From positions 372,001 to 436,000 of the forward strand of contig NZ_CP042344.1 of the NCBI RefSeq assembly GCF_007954405.1: a DNA stretch of 64,000 bases, read 5' to 3'. Of the stretch, positions 7,410 to 16,395 are shown one piece after another (the first letter of the stretch is position 1; every line of letters starts with the position of its first letter). The notes beneath the pieces were generated by a model. The model had not been told where the DNA came from. It made no database searches and saw nothing but the letters and a program-made list of their open reading frames with translations. A program made the position numbers and the translations under genes. This DNA is from Comamonas flocculans. Lineage in GTDB: Bacteria > Pseudomonadota > Gammaproteobacteria > Burkholderiales > Burkholderiaceae_C.

Positions 7410-9706
7410 TAGAAAGAGGTTCCGATCTGGAATTGCAGGCGCTGGATTTTATCGCCCGGGAATTTGCGTATGGGCTGGCCCCAGGCCAGGCGCAGCGGCC
7501 CCAGCGGCGAGATCCAGCTCAGGCCGACGCCCACCGAGGCGCGCAGGTCGCGCAGCGACCACGGCTCGTTGTCGCCGTAGACGTTGCCCACGTCGAGGAA
7601 GGTGAACCAGCGCAGCGTGCGGTCGTTGCCGGCGCCAGGAAACGGTGCCATGAATTCGGTGTTGAAGGTGATCTTCTTGGTGCCGCCCAGGATGGCGCCG
7701 GTCACGTCGCGCGGACCGAGCGTGCCCTGGTCGAAGCCGCGCACCGAGCCCAGGCCGCCCGAGAAATAGTTCTTGAACACCGGGAAGGGCCGCCCGCCCA
7801 GTCCCTTGCCGTAGTCGATCTCGCCGTTGAAGGCCAGGGTGTAGCGCTTGGTCAGCGGGATGTACTGCTGGTACTGGTAGCCGGCGCGCGCATAGCGGGC
7901 GTCGCCGGCGAGCGACAGCTCGGCCGTCACGCGCTGCAGCCGCCCGGAATTGGGCGCCAGCGCGCTGTCGCGATCGTCGCGCGACCAGCCCAGCGTCAGC
8001 GGCACCGAGAAGCTGGAGCTGCCGTAGCGGTCGGCATAGGCCAGATAGGCCGCGGGGATGTTGGTGCCCGCCTTGATGCGCGTGCGCTCCAGCCCGATGC
8101 CGAAGTAGACCGTATCGACCTCGCTGAAGGGCACGCCGAACTTGACGCTGCCGCCTTCGGTCACCAGGCTGTAGTCGCCGCCCTGGTACTGGTAGGGGCG
8201 CTGGGTGCGGTAGTAGAAGTCGAGCGTGCGCGAGACGCCGTCCCGGGTGAAATACGGGTCGGTGGTGGAGACCACCAGCGTGCGGTTGTACTTGCCGGTG
8301 TTGACGTCGATGCCCAGGGTGTTGCCCGAGCCGAAGACGTTGTCCTGCTTGATGCCGAAGGTGAGCGAGAGCTTTTCCGCCGTGGAATAGCCCGCGCCCA
8401 GCTGGATCATGCCGGTGGGCTTTTCGGTCACGTGCACCAGCAGGTCCACCTGGTCGGGCGCGCCCGGCACTTCCTGCGTCTCGACGGTGACTTCGGTGAA
8501 GTAGCCCAGGCGGTCCACGCGGTCGCGCGAGAGCTTGATCTTGTCGCCGTTGTACCAGGAGGCCTCGTACTGGCGGAATTCGCGGCGGATGACTTCATCG
8601 CGCGTGCGGTTGTTGCCTTCCAGGTTGATGCGGCGCACATAGGCGCGCCGCGCCGGGTCGGCGCGCAGCTCCAGCTGCACGCGGTTGTTCTCGCGGTCGA
8701 TCTCGGGCACCGCCTCCACGCGCGCGAAGGCAAAGCCGAAGCTGCCGAAGTGGTCGGTGAAGGCCTTGGTGGTGTCGGCCACCTGGTCGGCGTTGTAGGG
8801 CTCGCCGGGCTTGATCGTGACCAGGGTCTTGAACTCGTCCTCGCGCTCCAGGTAGTTGCCCGCCAGGGTCACGCCGGAGACCACGTAGCGCGGCCCCTCG
8901 GTGATGTTGACGATGATGGAAATGGACTGCTTGTCCGGCGACATCGCCACCTGCGTGGAGTCGATGCGAAACTCCATGTAGCCACGCGCCAGGTAGTAGG
9001 AGCGCAGGGTTTCCAGGTCGGCGTTGAGCTTGGCGCGCGAATAGCGGTCGCTCTTGGTGTACCAGCTCAGCCAGCCGCCGGTGTCCAGGTCGAACAGGTC
9101 GGTGAGCGTGGACTCGCTGAAGGCGTGGTTGCCCACGACGCTGATGTCCTTGATGCGCGCGGGCTCGCCCTCGTTCACCGTGAAGGTGACGTTCACGCGG
9201 TTGCGCTCCACCGGCGTGACGGTGGTCACCACTTCGGCGCCGTACAGGCTCTTGTTGATGTACTGGCGCTTGAGCTCCTGCTCGGCGCGGTCGGCCAGCG
9301 CCTTGTCAAAGGCACGGCCCTCGACCATGCCGACCTCGCGCATGGCCTTTCTGAGCTGTTCCTTGTCGAATTCCTTGATGCCGGAGAACTCCACCTCGGC
9401 CACCGTCGGGCGCTCTTCGACGACGACCACCAGCACGTTGCCCTGCGCCTCGAGCTTGACGTCCTTGAACAGCCCCAGCGCAAACAGCGCGCGGATCGCG
9501 GCCGCGCCTTTCTCGTCGGTGTACTCGTCGCCAACGCGCAGCGGCAGCGAGGCAAAGATGGTCCCCGGCTCGACGCGCTGCAGGCCGTCGACGCGGATGT
9601 CCTGCACCTTGAAAGGCTGCAGCGCCCAGGCCGCCTGCGCCACGATGACCAGGGAAGCGGCGGCCAAGGCGGTGCGCACTCCCAGACGAGGAAAAAGTTT
9701 TTTCAT
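7409..9706 (-). CDS. bamA: outer membrane protein assembly factor BamA
   Basis: 765 residues. This is the core of the BAM complex, inserting beta-barrel proteins into the outer membrane. It has a signal peptide (MKKLFPRLGVRTALAAASL, with cleavage near AAWALQPF), five POTRA repeats over about residues 25-425 (first FKVQDIRVDGLQRVEPGTI), then a 16-strand barrel. The VRGF motif of loop 6 is present in GSVRGFDQGTLGPRD. It ends in an aromatic residue (IGTSF), the usual barrel C-terminal signal. I chose the ATG at 9706. Upstream in-frame codons would place 59 residues before a clear signal peptide. A 759-residue antisense frame over it is a GC-rich shadow. Confidence 0.98.
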   Translation of the reverse strand: MKKLFPRLGVRTALAAASLVIVAQAAWALQPFKVQDIRVDGLQRVEPGTIFASLPLRVGDEYTDEKGAAAIRALFALGLFKDVKLEAQGNVLVVVVEERPTVAEVEFSGIKEFDKEQLRKAMREVGMVEGRAFDKALADRAEQELKRQYINKSLYGAEVVTTVTPVERNRVNVTFTVNEGEPARIKDISVVGNHAFSESTLTDLFDLDTGGWLSWYTKSDRYSRAKLNADLETLRSYYLARGYMEFRIDSTQVAMSPDKQSISIIVNITEGPRYVVSGVTLAGNYLEREDEFKTLVTIKPGEPYNADQVADTTKAFTDHFGSFGFAFARVEAVPEIDRENNRVQLELRADPARRAYVRRINLEGNNRTRDEVIRREFRQYEASWYNGDKIKLSRDRVDRLGYFTEVTVETQEVPGAPDQVDLLVHVTEKPTGMIQLGAGYSTAEKLSLTFGIKQDNVFGSGNTLGIDVNTGKYNRTLVVSTTDPYFTRDGVSRTLDFYYRTQRPYQYQGGDYSLVTEGGSVKFGVPFSEVDTVYFGIGLERTRIKAGTNIPAAYLAYADRYGSSSFSVPLTLGWSRDDRDSALAPNSGRLQRVTAELSLAGDARYARAGYQYQQYIPLTKRYTLAFNGEIDYGKGLGGRPFPVFKNYFSGGLGSVRGFDQGTLGPRDVTGAILGGTKKITFNTEFMAPFPGAGNDRTLRWFTFLDVGNVYGDNEPWSLRDLRASVGVGLSWISPLGPLRLAWGQPIRKFPGDKIQRLQFQIGTSF

Positions 9707-9753
9707 GAATGAGGTGTGCTGGCCGCCGCACGATGGCGCCCGCGCAAAAAACG

Positions 9754-11118
9754 TCAGCCAAACAACCGGGTGAAATCGTTGAACACGGCGATGGTCATCA
9801 TCACCAGGAGCAGTGCGACGCCACCACGTTGCAGTCGCTCCATCCAGGCGTCGGACACGCCACGGCCGGTCACTCCCTCCCAAAGATAATACATCAGGTG
9901 CCCGCCATCGAGCACCGGCAGCGGCAGCAGGTTGAGCACCCCGAGGCTGACGCTGATCAGCGCCAGGAACACCAGGTAGGCGCTCAGCCCCATGTGCGCC
10001 GACTTGCCCGCGTAGTCGGCGATGGTGAGCGGCCCGCTGAGGTTCTTCACCGAGGCCTGGCCGATCACCATGCGCCCCATCATGCGCAGGGTGAGCGCCG
10101 ACACCTCCCAGGTGCGCTGCACGCCGCGTGCCAGGCCTTCCCAGGGGCCGTAGCGCACCATCAGCATCTCGGGTGCGCCGCCCACCCAGGCGCCGATGCG
10201 CCCCGTCGGCTTGCCGTCTTGCACCCGCAGCTCGGGCGTGACGAGGATGTCGAGCACGCGCCCGCCGCGCTCAATCTGCCAGGTCTGGGCCAGCGGCTGG
10301 CCGTCCTGCACGCTGGCGCGGATCAGCGCGCGCAGCTGCTGGCCGTCGTGCACGCGCGCCGCGCCGATGCGCTGCACCACGTCGCCGCTGCGCAGGCCCA
10401 GGCGCTCGGCGGCGCCGCCGGGCACGAGCTCGCCCAGCACCGCGGGCGTCAAGGGGCCGGTGATGCCGATGTGGCGCAAGAGCGCGGTGTCCGGCTCGTG
10501 CGTCTCGAGCCGGGCCAGCGGCAGGCGCAGCAGCTCGGGCGCGGCGCCGGCTTCGCGGCGCAGCTGCAGCAGCACGTCCTGGCCGTCGAGCGCGCCGCGC
10601 ACCAGCAGCCAGCGCAGGTCTTCGAAGGAGCGCACCGGCTCCAGGCTTTCGTCACCCAGCGCGGCGGCCAGCACCTGCTCGCCGCCCTGCACGCCGGCCA
10701 GGCTGGCGACGGTTTGCGGTTCGGGCCGCGCCAGGTAGGGCGCGGGCTCCATCACGCCCATCCAGTTGACCAGCGCGTACAGCAGCACCGCCAGCACCAG
10801 GTTGGCCAGCGGGCCGGCGGCGACGATGGCGGCGCGCGCGGCCAGCGGCCGGTTGTTGAAGGCCAGGTGGCGCTCTTCGGGCGCGACCGGCGCCTCGCGC
10901 TCGTCGAGCATGCGCACGTAGCCGCCCAGCGGAAAGGCCGCGAGCACGAACTCGGTGGGCGAGCCCTTGCGCTGCCAGCGCAGCAGCGGCTTGCCGAAAC
11001 CTATGGAAAAGCGCAGCACCTTGACGCCGCAGGCCACGGCCACGCGGTAGTGGCCGTATTCATGCACGGCGATCAGCAGCGCCAGCGCGAAGAGAAAGGC
11101 AAGGACGGTGAGCAACAT
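9754..11118 (-). CDS. rseP: site-2 intramembrane metalloprotease RseP
   Basis: 454 residues. It cleaves the anti-sigma factor RseA after DegS in the envelope stress response and clears signal-peptide remnants. The zinc motif HEYGH is at residues 19-23 in the first membrane helix. The second conserved motif NLLPLPVLDGGHL is near the C-terminus, supplying the metal-binding Asp. Between them is a PDZ region (GAAERLGLRSGDVVQRIGA). Hydrophobic helices lie at both ends. The start is the ATG at 11118. It is 47 bp before bamA in the same direction. Gene order dxr-rseP-bamA is conserved in proteobacteria. Confidence 0.97.
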   Translation of the reverse strand: MLLTVLAFLFALALLIAVHEYGHYRVAVACGVKVLRFSIGFGKPLLRWQRKGSPTEFVLAAFPLGGYVRMLDEREAPVAPEERHLAFNNRPLAARAAIVAAGPLANLVLAVLLYALVNWMGVMEPAPYLARPEPQTVASLAGVQGGEQVLAAALGDESLEPVRSFEDLRWLLVRGALDGQDVLLQLRREAGAAPELLRLPLARLETHEPDTALLRHIGITGPLTPAVLGELVPGGAAERLGLRSGDVVQRIGAARVHDGQQLRALIRASVQDGQPLAQTWQIERGGRVLDILVTPELRVQDGKPTGRIGAWVGGAPEMLMVRYGPWEGLARGVQRTWEVSALTLRMMGRMVIGQASVKNLSGPLTIADYAGKSAHMGLSAYLVFLALISVSLGVLNLLPLPVLDGGHLMYYLWEGVTGRGVSDAWMERLQRGGVALLLVMMTIAVFNDFTRLFG

Positions 11119-11124
11119 GGCATG

Positions 11125-11217
11125 GTTTCAAAAAACGAAGCTGCCGGCGCTGGTGCCATGCGGGTTTCAGATGTTTTTCTATCTGAAACCCTTATGAGGC
11201 AAGCGCTGGAAGCTCTC
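11125..11217. repeat. rseP-dxr intergenic hairpin flanked by degenerate repeat halves
   Basis: A perfect 11-bp stem, GGGTTTCAGAT (11162-11172) and ATCTGAAACCC (11181-11191), closes an 8-base loop. The left flank (AAGCTGCCGGCGCTGG, 11139-11154) and the right flank (GGCAAGCGCTGGAAGCTCTC, 11198-11217) look like oppositely oriented, degenerate starts of the dispersed repeat. No U-tract follows on either strand, so a terminator is unlikely. It fills almost the whole gap between dxr and rseP. Confidence 0.6.
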
Positions 11218-12393
11218 TTATTGCAAGCGCCCGGCCTGCTCGGCTGCCACCGCCCGGCTGTGCGCATCGAGCTCCAGCAGCGCCGCCAGCGAATCCGGCT
11301 TGGAGGGCGTGACGCGCTCCAAAGTTGCACGGTTGAGCGCATGAATCTGGTCGAAGCGGATGCGCCCGGCCAGAAAGGCCGCCACCGCCACCTCGTTGGC
11401 GGCGTTGAGCACCGCGGTGGTGCCAGGGGGCGCCGCCAGCGCCTGCCAGGACAGGTGCAGGCCGGGGAAACGCCGCGCGTCCGCCTCTTCGAAGGTGAGC
11501 GCCGCCAGCTGGCTGAAGTCCAGCGGCGCGGCGCCGCTGGCCACGCGCTCGGGCCAGGCCAGGCCGCAGGCAATCGGCACGCGCATGTCGGGCGTGCCCA
11601 GCTGGGCAATGATGGACGCGTCGACGAACTGCACCATGGAATGGATGATCTGCTGCGGGTGGATGACCACCTTGATCTGCTCGGGCGCCAAGTCAAACAG
11701 CCAGCGCGCTTCGATCACCTCCAGCGCCTTGTTCATCATGGTGGCCGAATCAACCGAAATCTTGCGCCCCATGACGAAGTTGGGATGCGCGCAGGCTTCA
11801 TCCGGCGTGACGTCGCGCAACGTGGCCGGGTCGCGCGTGCGAAACGGCCCGCCCGAGGCGGTGAGCAGCACGTGGTCCACGCGCCGCGCCCAGCAGCCGC
11901 GGTCTTCGGGCAGGCTCTGGAAGATGGCCGAGTGCTCGCTGTCTATCGGCAGCAGCGTGGCGCCGCCCTCTTTCACCGCGCGCAGAAAGACCTCGCCGCC
12001 GACGACCAGCGCCTCCTTGTTGGCCAGCAGCAGGCGCTTGCCCGCGCGCGCCGCGGCGATGCAGGGCGCCAGTCCCGCCGCGCCGACGATGGCCGCCATG
12101 ACCGCGTCCACCTCAGCATGCGATGCTATTTGTTCCAGAGCATCCGGCGCTTGCAGCACCTGGGTTGGCAGGCCATTGGCCTTGAGTTTTTCGGCCAGCT
12201 CGCGCGCATGCGCGCCGCTGGCCATGACGGCGTAGCGCGGCCTGAAGCGCGCGCACTGCGCCAGCAGCGCATCGACGCGGGTGGCGGCGCTGAGCGCGAA
12301 CACCTCGTAGCGCTCGGGGTGGCGCGCGAGCACGTCCAGCGTGTTGGTGCCGATGGAGCCGGTCGAGCCCAGTATCGTGAGGCGCTGCTTCAT
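11218..12393 (-). CDS. dxr: 1-deoxy-D-xylulose 5-phosphate reductoisomerase
   Basis: 391 residues. It is the second enzyme of the MEP isoprenoid pathway, making 2-C-methyl-D-erythritol 4-phosphate with NADPH. The N-terminal LGSTGSIGTNTLDV binds NADPH. Metal and substrate residues sit in LLPIDSEHSAIFQ and the TASGGPFR loop, and GRKISVDSATMMNK is the family signature. The start is the ATG at 12393, overlapping the cdsA stop by four bases. The segment LKANGLPTQVLQAPDAL looks similar to the repeat-encoded peptides, but it fits normal Dxr length. It supplies precursors for UppS two genes upstream. Confidence 0.97.
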   Translation of the reverse strand: MKQRLTILGSTGSIGTNTLDVLARHPERYEVFALSAATRVDALLAQCARFRPRYAVMASGAHARELAEKLKANGLPTQVLQAPDALEQIASHAEVDAVMAAIVGAAGLAPCIAAARAGKRLLLANKEALVVGGEVFLRAVKEGGATLLPIDSEHSAIFQSLPEDRGCWARRVDHVLLTASGGPFRTRDPATLRDVTPDEACAHPNFVMGRKISVDSATMMNKALEVIEARWLFDLAPEQIKVVIHPQQIIHSMVQFVDASIIAQLGTPDMRVPIACGLAWPERVASGAAPLDFSQLAALTFEEADARRFPGLHLSWQALAAPPGTTAVLNAANEVAVAAFLAGRIRFDQIHALNRATLERVTPSKPDSLAALLELDAHSRAVAAEQAGRLQ

Positions 12394-13232
12394 GCTTGGG
12401 CGAATTCCGTGATCATCAGCGCCAGCGGCAGGGTGGGCAGCAGCGCGTCGATGCGGTCGAGCACGCCGCCGTGCCCGGGCAGCAGGCCGCTGCTGTCCTT
12501 GGCGCCGGCGCTGCGCTTGACCAGCGACTCCACCAGGTCGCCGACCACGCTCATCACCGCCAGAAAGAGCAGCGCCGGCAGCCACCACAGCGGCCCGCGC
12601 GCGGCCAGCACGCTGTAGAGGCTGGGCACGCTGGCCTGCCAATGCGTGTCGGCCCAGGCCCAGAGCAGCGCCAGCACCAGCACCCCGGCCATGCCGCCGA
12701 ACACGCCCTCCCAGCTCTTGCCCGGGCTGATGGCGGGCGCGAGCTTGCGCCGCCCGAAAGTGCGCCCGGCAAAGTAGGCAAAGATGTCCGCCGCCCACAC
12801 CAGGCACAGCAGTGACAGCAGGAAATTGATGCCCAGCGCGCGCGCGCGCGCCATCGCCAGCCACGCCAGCCACAGCGCCAGCAGCCCGCCCAGCAGGCGC
12901 AGGCCGCGCGCCACCTCCTGCCAGCGCCCCACCCCGCGCGCCAGCAGCCAGCCGCCCAGCACCACCCAGGCGGCGCCGGCCAGGGTCCAGAGCCAGGGCG
13001 GCGCGGCAAGGATCCAGCCGGCCCACCAGCTCGTCGCGCACAGCAGCGCACCGAGCGCGCCCAGCGCCAGCGCCGGGCCTTGCGCCAGGCCATTGAGGCG
13101 GCCCCATTCCCAGCAGCCGGCGGCGATCAAGACCAGCGTGAGCACGGCCAGCGGCACGAAGGACGGGTAGAACAGCGCCGGCAGCAGGACGGCCAGCAGC
13201 ACCAGCGCGGTGAGGATGCGTTGCTTCAGCAT
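12390..13232 (-). CDS. cdsA: phosphatidate cytidylyltransferase
   Basis: 280 residues. This integral membrane enzyme makes CDP-diacylglycerol from phosphatidate and CTP, the branch point for PssA (encoded at 34519) and phosphatidylglycerol synthesis. At least seven hydrophobic segments are visible. The signature is in the C-terminal part: VKRSAGAKDSSGLLPGHGG followed by VLDRIDAL, including the catalytic acidic residues. The start is the ATG at 13232, overlapping uppS by seven bases, and the stop overlaps the dxr start, so translation of uppS-cdsA-dxr is probably coupled. Confidence 0.96.
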   Translation of the reverse strand: MLKQRILTALVLLAVLLPALFYPSFVPLAVLTLVLIAAGCWEWGRLNGLAQGPALALGALGALLCATSWWAGWILAAPPWLWTLAGAAWVVLGGWLLARGVGRWQEVARGLRLLGGLLALWLAWLAMARARALGINFLLSLLCLVWAADIFAYFAGRTFGRRKLAPAISPGKSWEGVFGGMAGVLVLALLWAWADTHWQASVPSLYSVLAARGPLWWLPALLFLAVMSVVGDLVESLVKRSAGAKDSSGLLPGHGGVLDRIDALLPTLPLALMITEFAQA

Positions 13233-13987
13233 GCGCGCTCCCGGGCCGCCGCGGTAGCGGCCAGTTGTTCGGAGATGCGCCCGAAGCGGCGCTCGCGCGC
13301 GCGGTAGGCGGCGATGGCCGCATCGAGCGCCTGCTCGTCGAAGTCAGGCCAGAGCGTGTCGGTGAAGTACAGCTCGCTGTAGGCCGCCTGCCAGAGCAGG
13401 AAGTTGCTGATGCGCAGCTCGCCGCCGGTGCGCACCAGCAGGTCGGGGTCGCTCACGTGGCCCATCGCCATGGCGCGCTGCAGGCTGTCTTCGGTGATCT
13501 GCGCGCCCTCGCGCGCCAGGCGCGCCGCGGCCTGGGCAATGTCCCAGCGCCCGCCGTAGTTGAAGCAGACGTTGAGCACCATGCGCGTGGCGCCGGCGCT
13601 GGCCGCCTCGCCCTGGGCCAGCGCCGCGCGCATGGCCTCGGACAGGCCGGCGCGCTCGCCCACGAAATGCAGGCGCACGCCGTCGCGCACCAGCTGCGGC
13701 ACCTCGCGCAGCAGCGCCTTGCCCATGAGCTCCATCAGGCCCGAGACCTCGTCCTGCGGGCGGCTCCAGTTTTCCGATGAAAACGCGAACACGGTGAGCA
13801 CCTGAACGCCGCGTTCGGCGCAGGCCTTGACGCAGCGGCGCAGCGACTCCACGCCCTGTCGGTGCCCCGCCAGGCGCGGCAGCAGGCGCCGCTGGGCCCA
13901 GCGGCCGTTGCCGTCCATCACGATCGCGACGTGATGCGGCACGGCCGCGGCGTCATGGGCATGCGGGGGTTGCGGGTTGAGGCTCAT
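13226..13987 (-). CDS. uppS: undecaprenyl diphosphate synthase (di-trans,poly-cis)
   Basis: 253 residues. It extends farnesyl diphosphate with isopentenyl diphosphate to the C55 lipid carrier used for peptidoglycan and O-antigen. The catalytic Asp is in IVMDGNGRWAQ. Further family motifs are GHRQGVESLRR, FAFSSENWSRP, FNYGGRWDI and the C-terminal PDLLVRTGGELRISNFLLWQ. The start is the ATG at 13987, giving a 15-residue Pro/His-rich lead before the conserved core. It lies 52 bp after frr on the same strand. Together with dxr downstream it links isoprenoid and wall precursor supply. Confidence 0.97.
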   Translation of the reverse strand: MSLNPQPPHAHDAAAVPHHVAIVMDGNGRWAQRRLLPRLAGHRQGVESLRRCVKACAERGVQVLTVFAFSSENWSRPQDEVSGLMELMGKALLREVPQLVRDGVRLHFVGERAGLSEAMRAALAQGEAASAGATRMVLNVCFNYGGRWDIAQAAARLAREGAQITEDSLQRAMAMGHVSDPDLLVRTGGELRISNFLLWQAAYSELYFTDTLWPDFDEQALDAAIAAYRARERRFGRISEQLAATAAARERAC

Positions 13988-14039
13988 CGTGCGCGGGCCC
14001 GGGCCGCTGAACGCCAAACGCTCAAGGCCCGGCCTGACC

Positions 14040-14600
14040 TCAGACCGCCATGATGTCCTGTTCCTTGGCGGCAACCAAGGTATCGATCTCGGCGATGTGC
14101 CGGTCGGTGAGCTTCTGGATCTCGGCCTCGGAGCGCTTCTGCTCGTCCTCGCTCGCTTCCTTGTCCTTGACCAGCTTCTTGACCGCGTCGTTGGCGTCGC
14201 GGCGCAGGTTGCGCACCACCACCTTGGCCGATTCGCCCTCGGCGCGCACGATCTTGGTCATCTCCTTGCGCCGCTCTTCGCTCATAGGCGGCATGGGCAC
14301 GCGGATCAGGTCACCCATGGCGGCGGGGTTCAGGCCCAGGTCGCTCTCGCGGATGGCCTTTTCCACCTTGGCCGCCATGTTCTTTTCCCAGGGCTGCACG
14401 CTGATGGTGCGCGCATCGATCAGCGACACATTGGCCACCTGCGACAGCGGCACCATGGAGCCGTAGTACTCCACGTGGATGGTGTCCAGCAGCGCCGGGC
14501 TGGCGCGGCCGGTGCGGATCTTGGTCAGGTTGTGCCTGAACGCCTCGACGGAGTGTTCCATCCTGGTCTTGGCGTTCGTCTGGATCTCGGCAATGGTCAT
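14040..14600 (-). CDS. frr: ribosome recycling factor
   Basis: 186 residues, the standard length. It splits post-termination ribosomes together with EF-G. The sequence is conserved end to end: [20 protein letters not shown], the central domain II with [41 protein letters not shown] and the long C-terminal helix. The start is the ATG at 14600, preceded on the coding strand by a GGAG-type ribosome binding site. It is 37 bp after pyrH. The order pyrH-frr is nearly universal. Confidence 0.98.
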   Translation of the reverse strand: MTIAEIQTNAKTRMEHSVEAFRHNLTKIRTGRASPALLDTIHVEYYGSMVPLSQVANVSLIDARTISVQPWEKNMAAKVEKAIRESDLGLNPAAMGDLIRVPMPPMSEERRKEMTKIVRAEGESAKVVVRNLRRDANDAVKKLVKDKEASEDEQKRSEAEIQKLTDRHIAEIDTLVAAKEQDIMAV

Positions 14601-14637
14601 GGATCAACTCCTGCGCGGCAGCGTGTGCCGCAAACAC

Positions 14638-15357
14638 TCAAGCGTAAACCAGCGTGCCCTCGTCCTCGCCGAGGACGACACGCTTGAACGCCCCGGGCTT
14701 GAAGATCGAGAACACGCGAATCGGCAGCTTCTGGTCGCGGCACAGCGCAAAGGCGGTCGCGTCCATGATGCCCAGGTTCTTCACCATGGCCTCGTCGAAG
14801 GTCAGACTTGTGTAGCGCGTGGCATTCGGATCCTTCTTCGGATCGGCGCTGTAGACGCCATCGACCTTGGTCGCCTTGAGCACCAGGTCGGCGCCGATCT
14901 CGGCGCCGCGCAGCGCCGCCGCCGTGTCGGTGGTGAAGAAGGGGTTGCCGGTACCGGCGGCGAACACCACCACCTTGCCCTCTTCCAGGTACTGCAGCGC
15001 CTTGGGGCGCACGTAGGGCTCGACGACTTCCTGGATGCCGATGGCCGACATCACGCGCGCCGTCAGGCCCTGCTTGTTCATGGTGTCCGCCAGCGCCAGC
15101 GCGTTCATCACGGTGGCGAGCATGCCCATGTAGTCGGCGGTGGCGCGGTCCATCCCCTCGGCGCCGCCCGCGACGCCGCGAAAGATGTTGCCGCCGCCGA
15201 TCACCACCGCCACCTCCACGCCCAGCTGCGTGACCTCGGCGATCTCCTGCACCATGCGCACGATGGTCGCGCGGTTGATGCCGAAGGCGTCGTCGCCCAT
15301 GAGCGCCTCGCCCGACAGCTTGAGCAGGATGCGGTGGTGTGCAGGTTGGGCGCTCAT
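14638..15357 (-). CDS. pyrH: UMP kinase
   Basis: 239 residues. It phosphorylates UMP to UDP, in the amino acid kinase fold of bacterial UMP kinases. The N-terminal [17 protein letters not shown] and [13 protein letters not shown] motifs bind nucleotide. [13 protein letters not shown] and [19 protein letters not shown] are family signatures. The start is the ATG at 15357. It is 51 bp after tsf, a gap with no visible regulatory element. Allosteric control by GTP/UTP is known for the family. Confidence 0.98.
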   Translation of the reverse strand: MSAQPAHHRILLKLSGEALMGDDAFGINRATIVRMVQEIAEVTQLGVEVAVVIGGGNIFRGVAGGAEGMDRATADYMGMLATVMNALALADTMNKQGLTARVMSAIGIQEVVEPYVRPKALQYLEEGKVVVFAAGTGNPFFTTDTAAALRGAEIGADLVLKATKVDGVYSADPKKDPNATRYTSLTFDEAMVKNLGIMDATAFALCRDQKLPIRVFSIFKPGAFKRVVLGEDEGTLVYA

Positions 15358-15408
15358 GGCGGGTTCTCCGGGAAAAAGAGGGGCTGGCTGGGGCTCTGGC
15401 AGCGGCGA

Positions 15409-16299
15409 TCAGCCGGCCGACTGGGCCGCCGCGACCTGCGCGGCCACCTCGGCGGCGAAGTCGTCCTGCTTCTTCTCGATGCCTTCGCCCACGACGTAGA
15501 GCGTGAAGCCCTTGATGGTGGTCTTGTGCTCCTTGAGCATCTGCTCCACGCTCTGCTTGTCGTTCTTCACGAAGGGCTGGCTCAGCAGCGTCACCTCCTT
15601 GAGGAATTTCTGCACCGAGCCTTCGACCATCTTGGCCGCGATGTCGGCCGGCTTGCCCGACTCGGCCGCCTTGGCCGCGGCCACGCTGCGCTCGGTCTCG
15701 ATCAGGTCGGCGGGCACGTCGGCGGCGGTGAGCGCCCTGGGCTTCATCGCCGCCACGTGCATGGCCACGTCCTTGGCGGCGCTGGCCTCGCCCTCGTACT
15801 GAACCACCACGCCGATGCGCGTGCCGTGCAGGTAGTGCGCCAGCGGCGTGCCGGCAAAGCGCTGGAAGCGGCGCAGCGACATGTTCTCGCCAATCTTGCC
15901 GATCAGGCCCTTGCGCACGTCTTCGAGCGTCGGGCCGTAGCCGTCCTGCTCGTAGGGCAGCGCGGCCAACGCGGCCATGTCGGCCGGGTTCTTCTCGGCC
16001 ACCAGGCGCGCCGCGGCATTGGCCATGGCGATGAAGCTCTCGTTCTTGGAGACGAAGTCGGTCTCGCTGTTGACCTCGACGATGGCGCCCAGCTCACCCT
16101 GCACCCAGGCCGCGATCACGCCCTCGGCGGTCACGCGCGAAGCCGCCTTGCCCGCCTTGGTGCCCAGCTTCACGCGCAGGATTTCCTCGGCCTTGGCCAG
16201 GTCGCCGTCGGCTTCGGTGAGCGCGCGCTTGCACTCCATCATCGGGGCGTCGGTCTTGGCGCGCAGCTGCGCCACCATGCTTGCAGTGATAGCTGCCAT
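15409..16299 (-). CDS. tsf: elongation factor Ts
   Basis: 296 residues. It is the nucleotide exchange factor of EF-Tu. It has the N-terminal UBA-like helix region ([20 protein letters not shown]), the EF-Tu contact motif [10 protein letters not shown], and two core subdomains. The start is the ATG at 16299. An in-frame extension to 16359 would run through the terminator-like hairpin and lacks conservation. The region between rpsB and tsf holds a strong terminator-like hairpin, suggesting that only part of the rpsB transcripts continue into tsf and downstream genes. Confidence 0.97.
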   Translation of the reverse strand: MAAITASMVAQLRAKTDAPMMECKRALTEADGDLAKAEEILRVKLGTKAGKAASRVTAEGVIAAWVQGELGAIVEVNSETDFVSKNESFIAMANAAARLVAEKNPADMAALAALPYEQDGYGPTLEDVRKGLIGKIGENMSLRRFQRFAGTPLAHYLHGTRIGVVVQYEGEASAAKDVAMHVAAMKPRALTAADVPADLIETERSVAAAKAAESGKPADIAAKMVEGSVQKFLKEVTLLSQPFVKNDKQSVEQMLKEHKTTIKGFTLYVVGEGIEKKQDDFAAEVAAQVAAAQSAG

Positions 16300-16330
16300 T
16301 TTTCTCTCCAGTTCAATCAGTTCGATAGCT

Positions 16331-16358
16331 AAAAAAATGGGGCACTTGCCAGGCCCCA
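16331..16358 (-). terminator. rho-independent terminator/attenuator between rpsB and tsf
   Basis: On the coding strand the stem TGGGGC and GCCCCA (16353-16358 and 16338-16343 in plus coordinates) encloses a 9-base loop. It is followed by seven U residues (plus-strand A run 16331-16337). It is 38 bp after the rpsB stop and 32 bp before tsf. An attenuator at this place is known in E. coli, which supports a partial terminator rather than an operon end. Confidence 0.8.
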
Positions 16359-16395
16359 CTTTTTGCGTGATGCCTCACACGGGCAATGCCCGGTT

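Noticed and set aside
7433..9712. A 759-codon open frame antisense to bamA, and similar long antisense frames opposite acs, nuoL, ilvB and the Pat gene.
   Set aside because: Composition-driven shadows in GC-rich DNA. They show low-complexity Arg/Ala/Gly/His-rich translations and no family motifs.
12118..12190. Base-level resemblance of this dxr stretch to the dispersed repeat, with the peptide LKANGLPTQVLQAPDAL in a matching frame.
   Set aside because: Dxr has normal length and family-like sequence here, so there is no sign of an insertion. The match may be chance or common codon bias.
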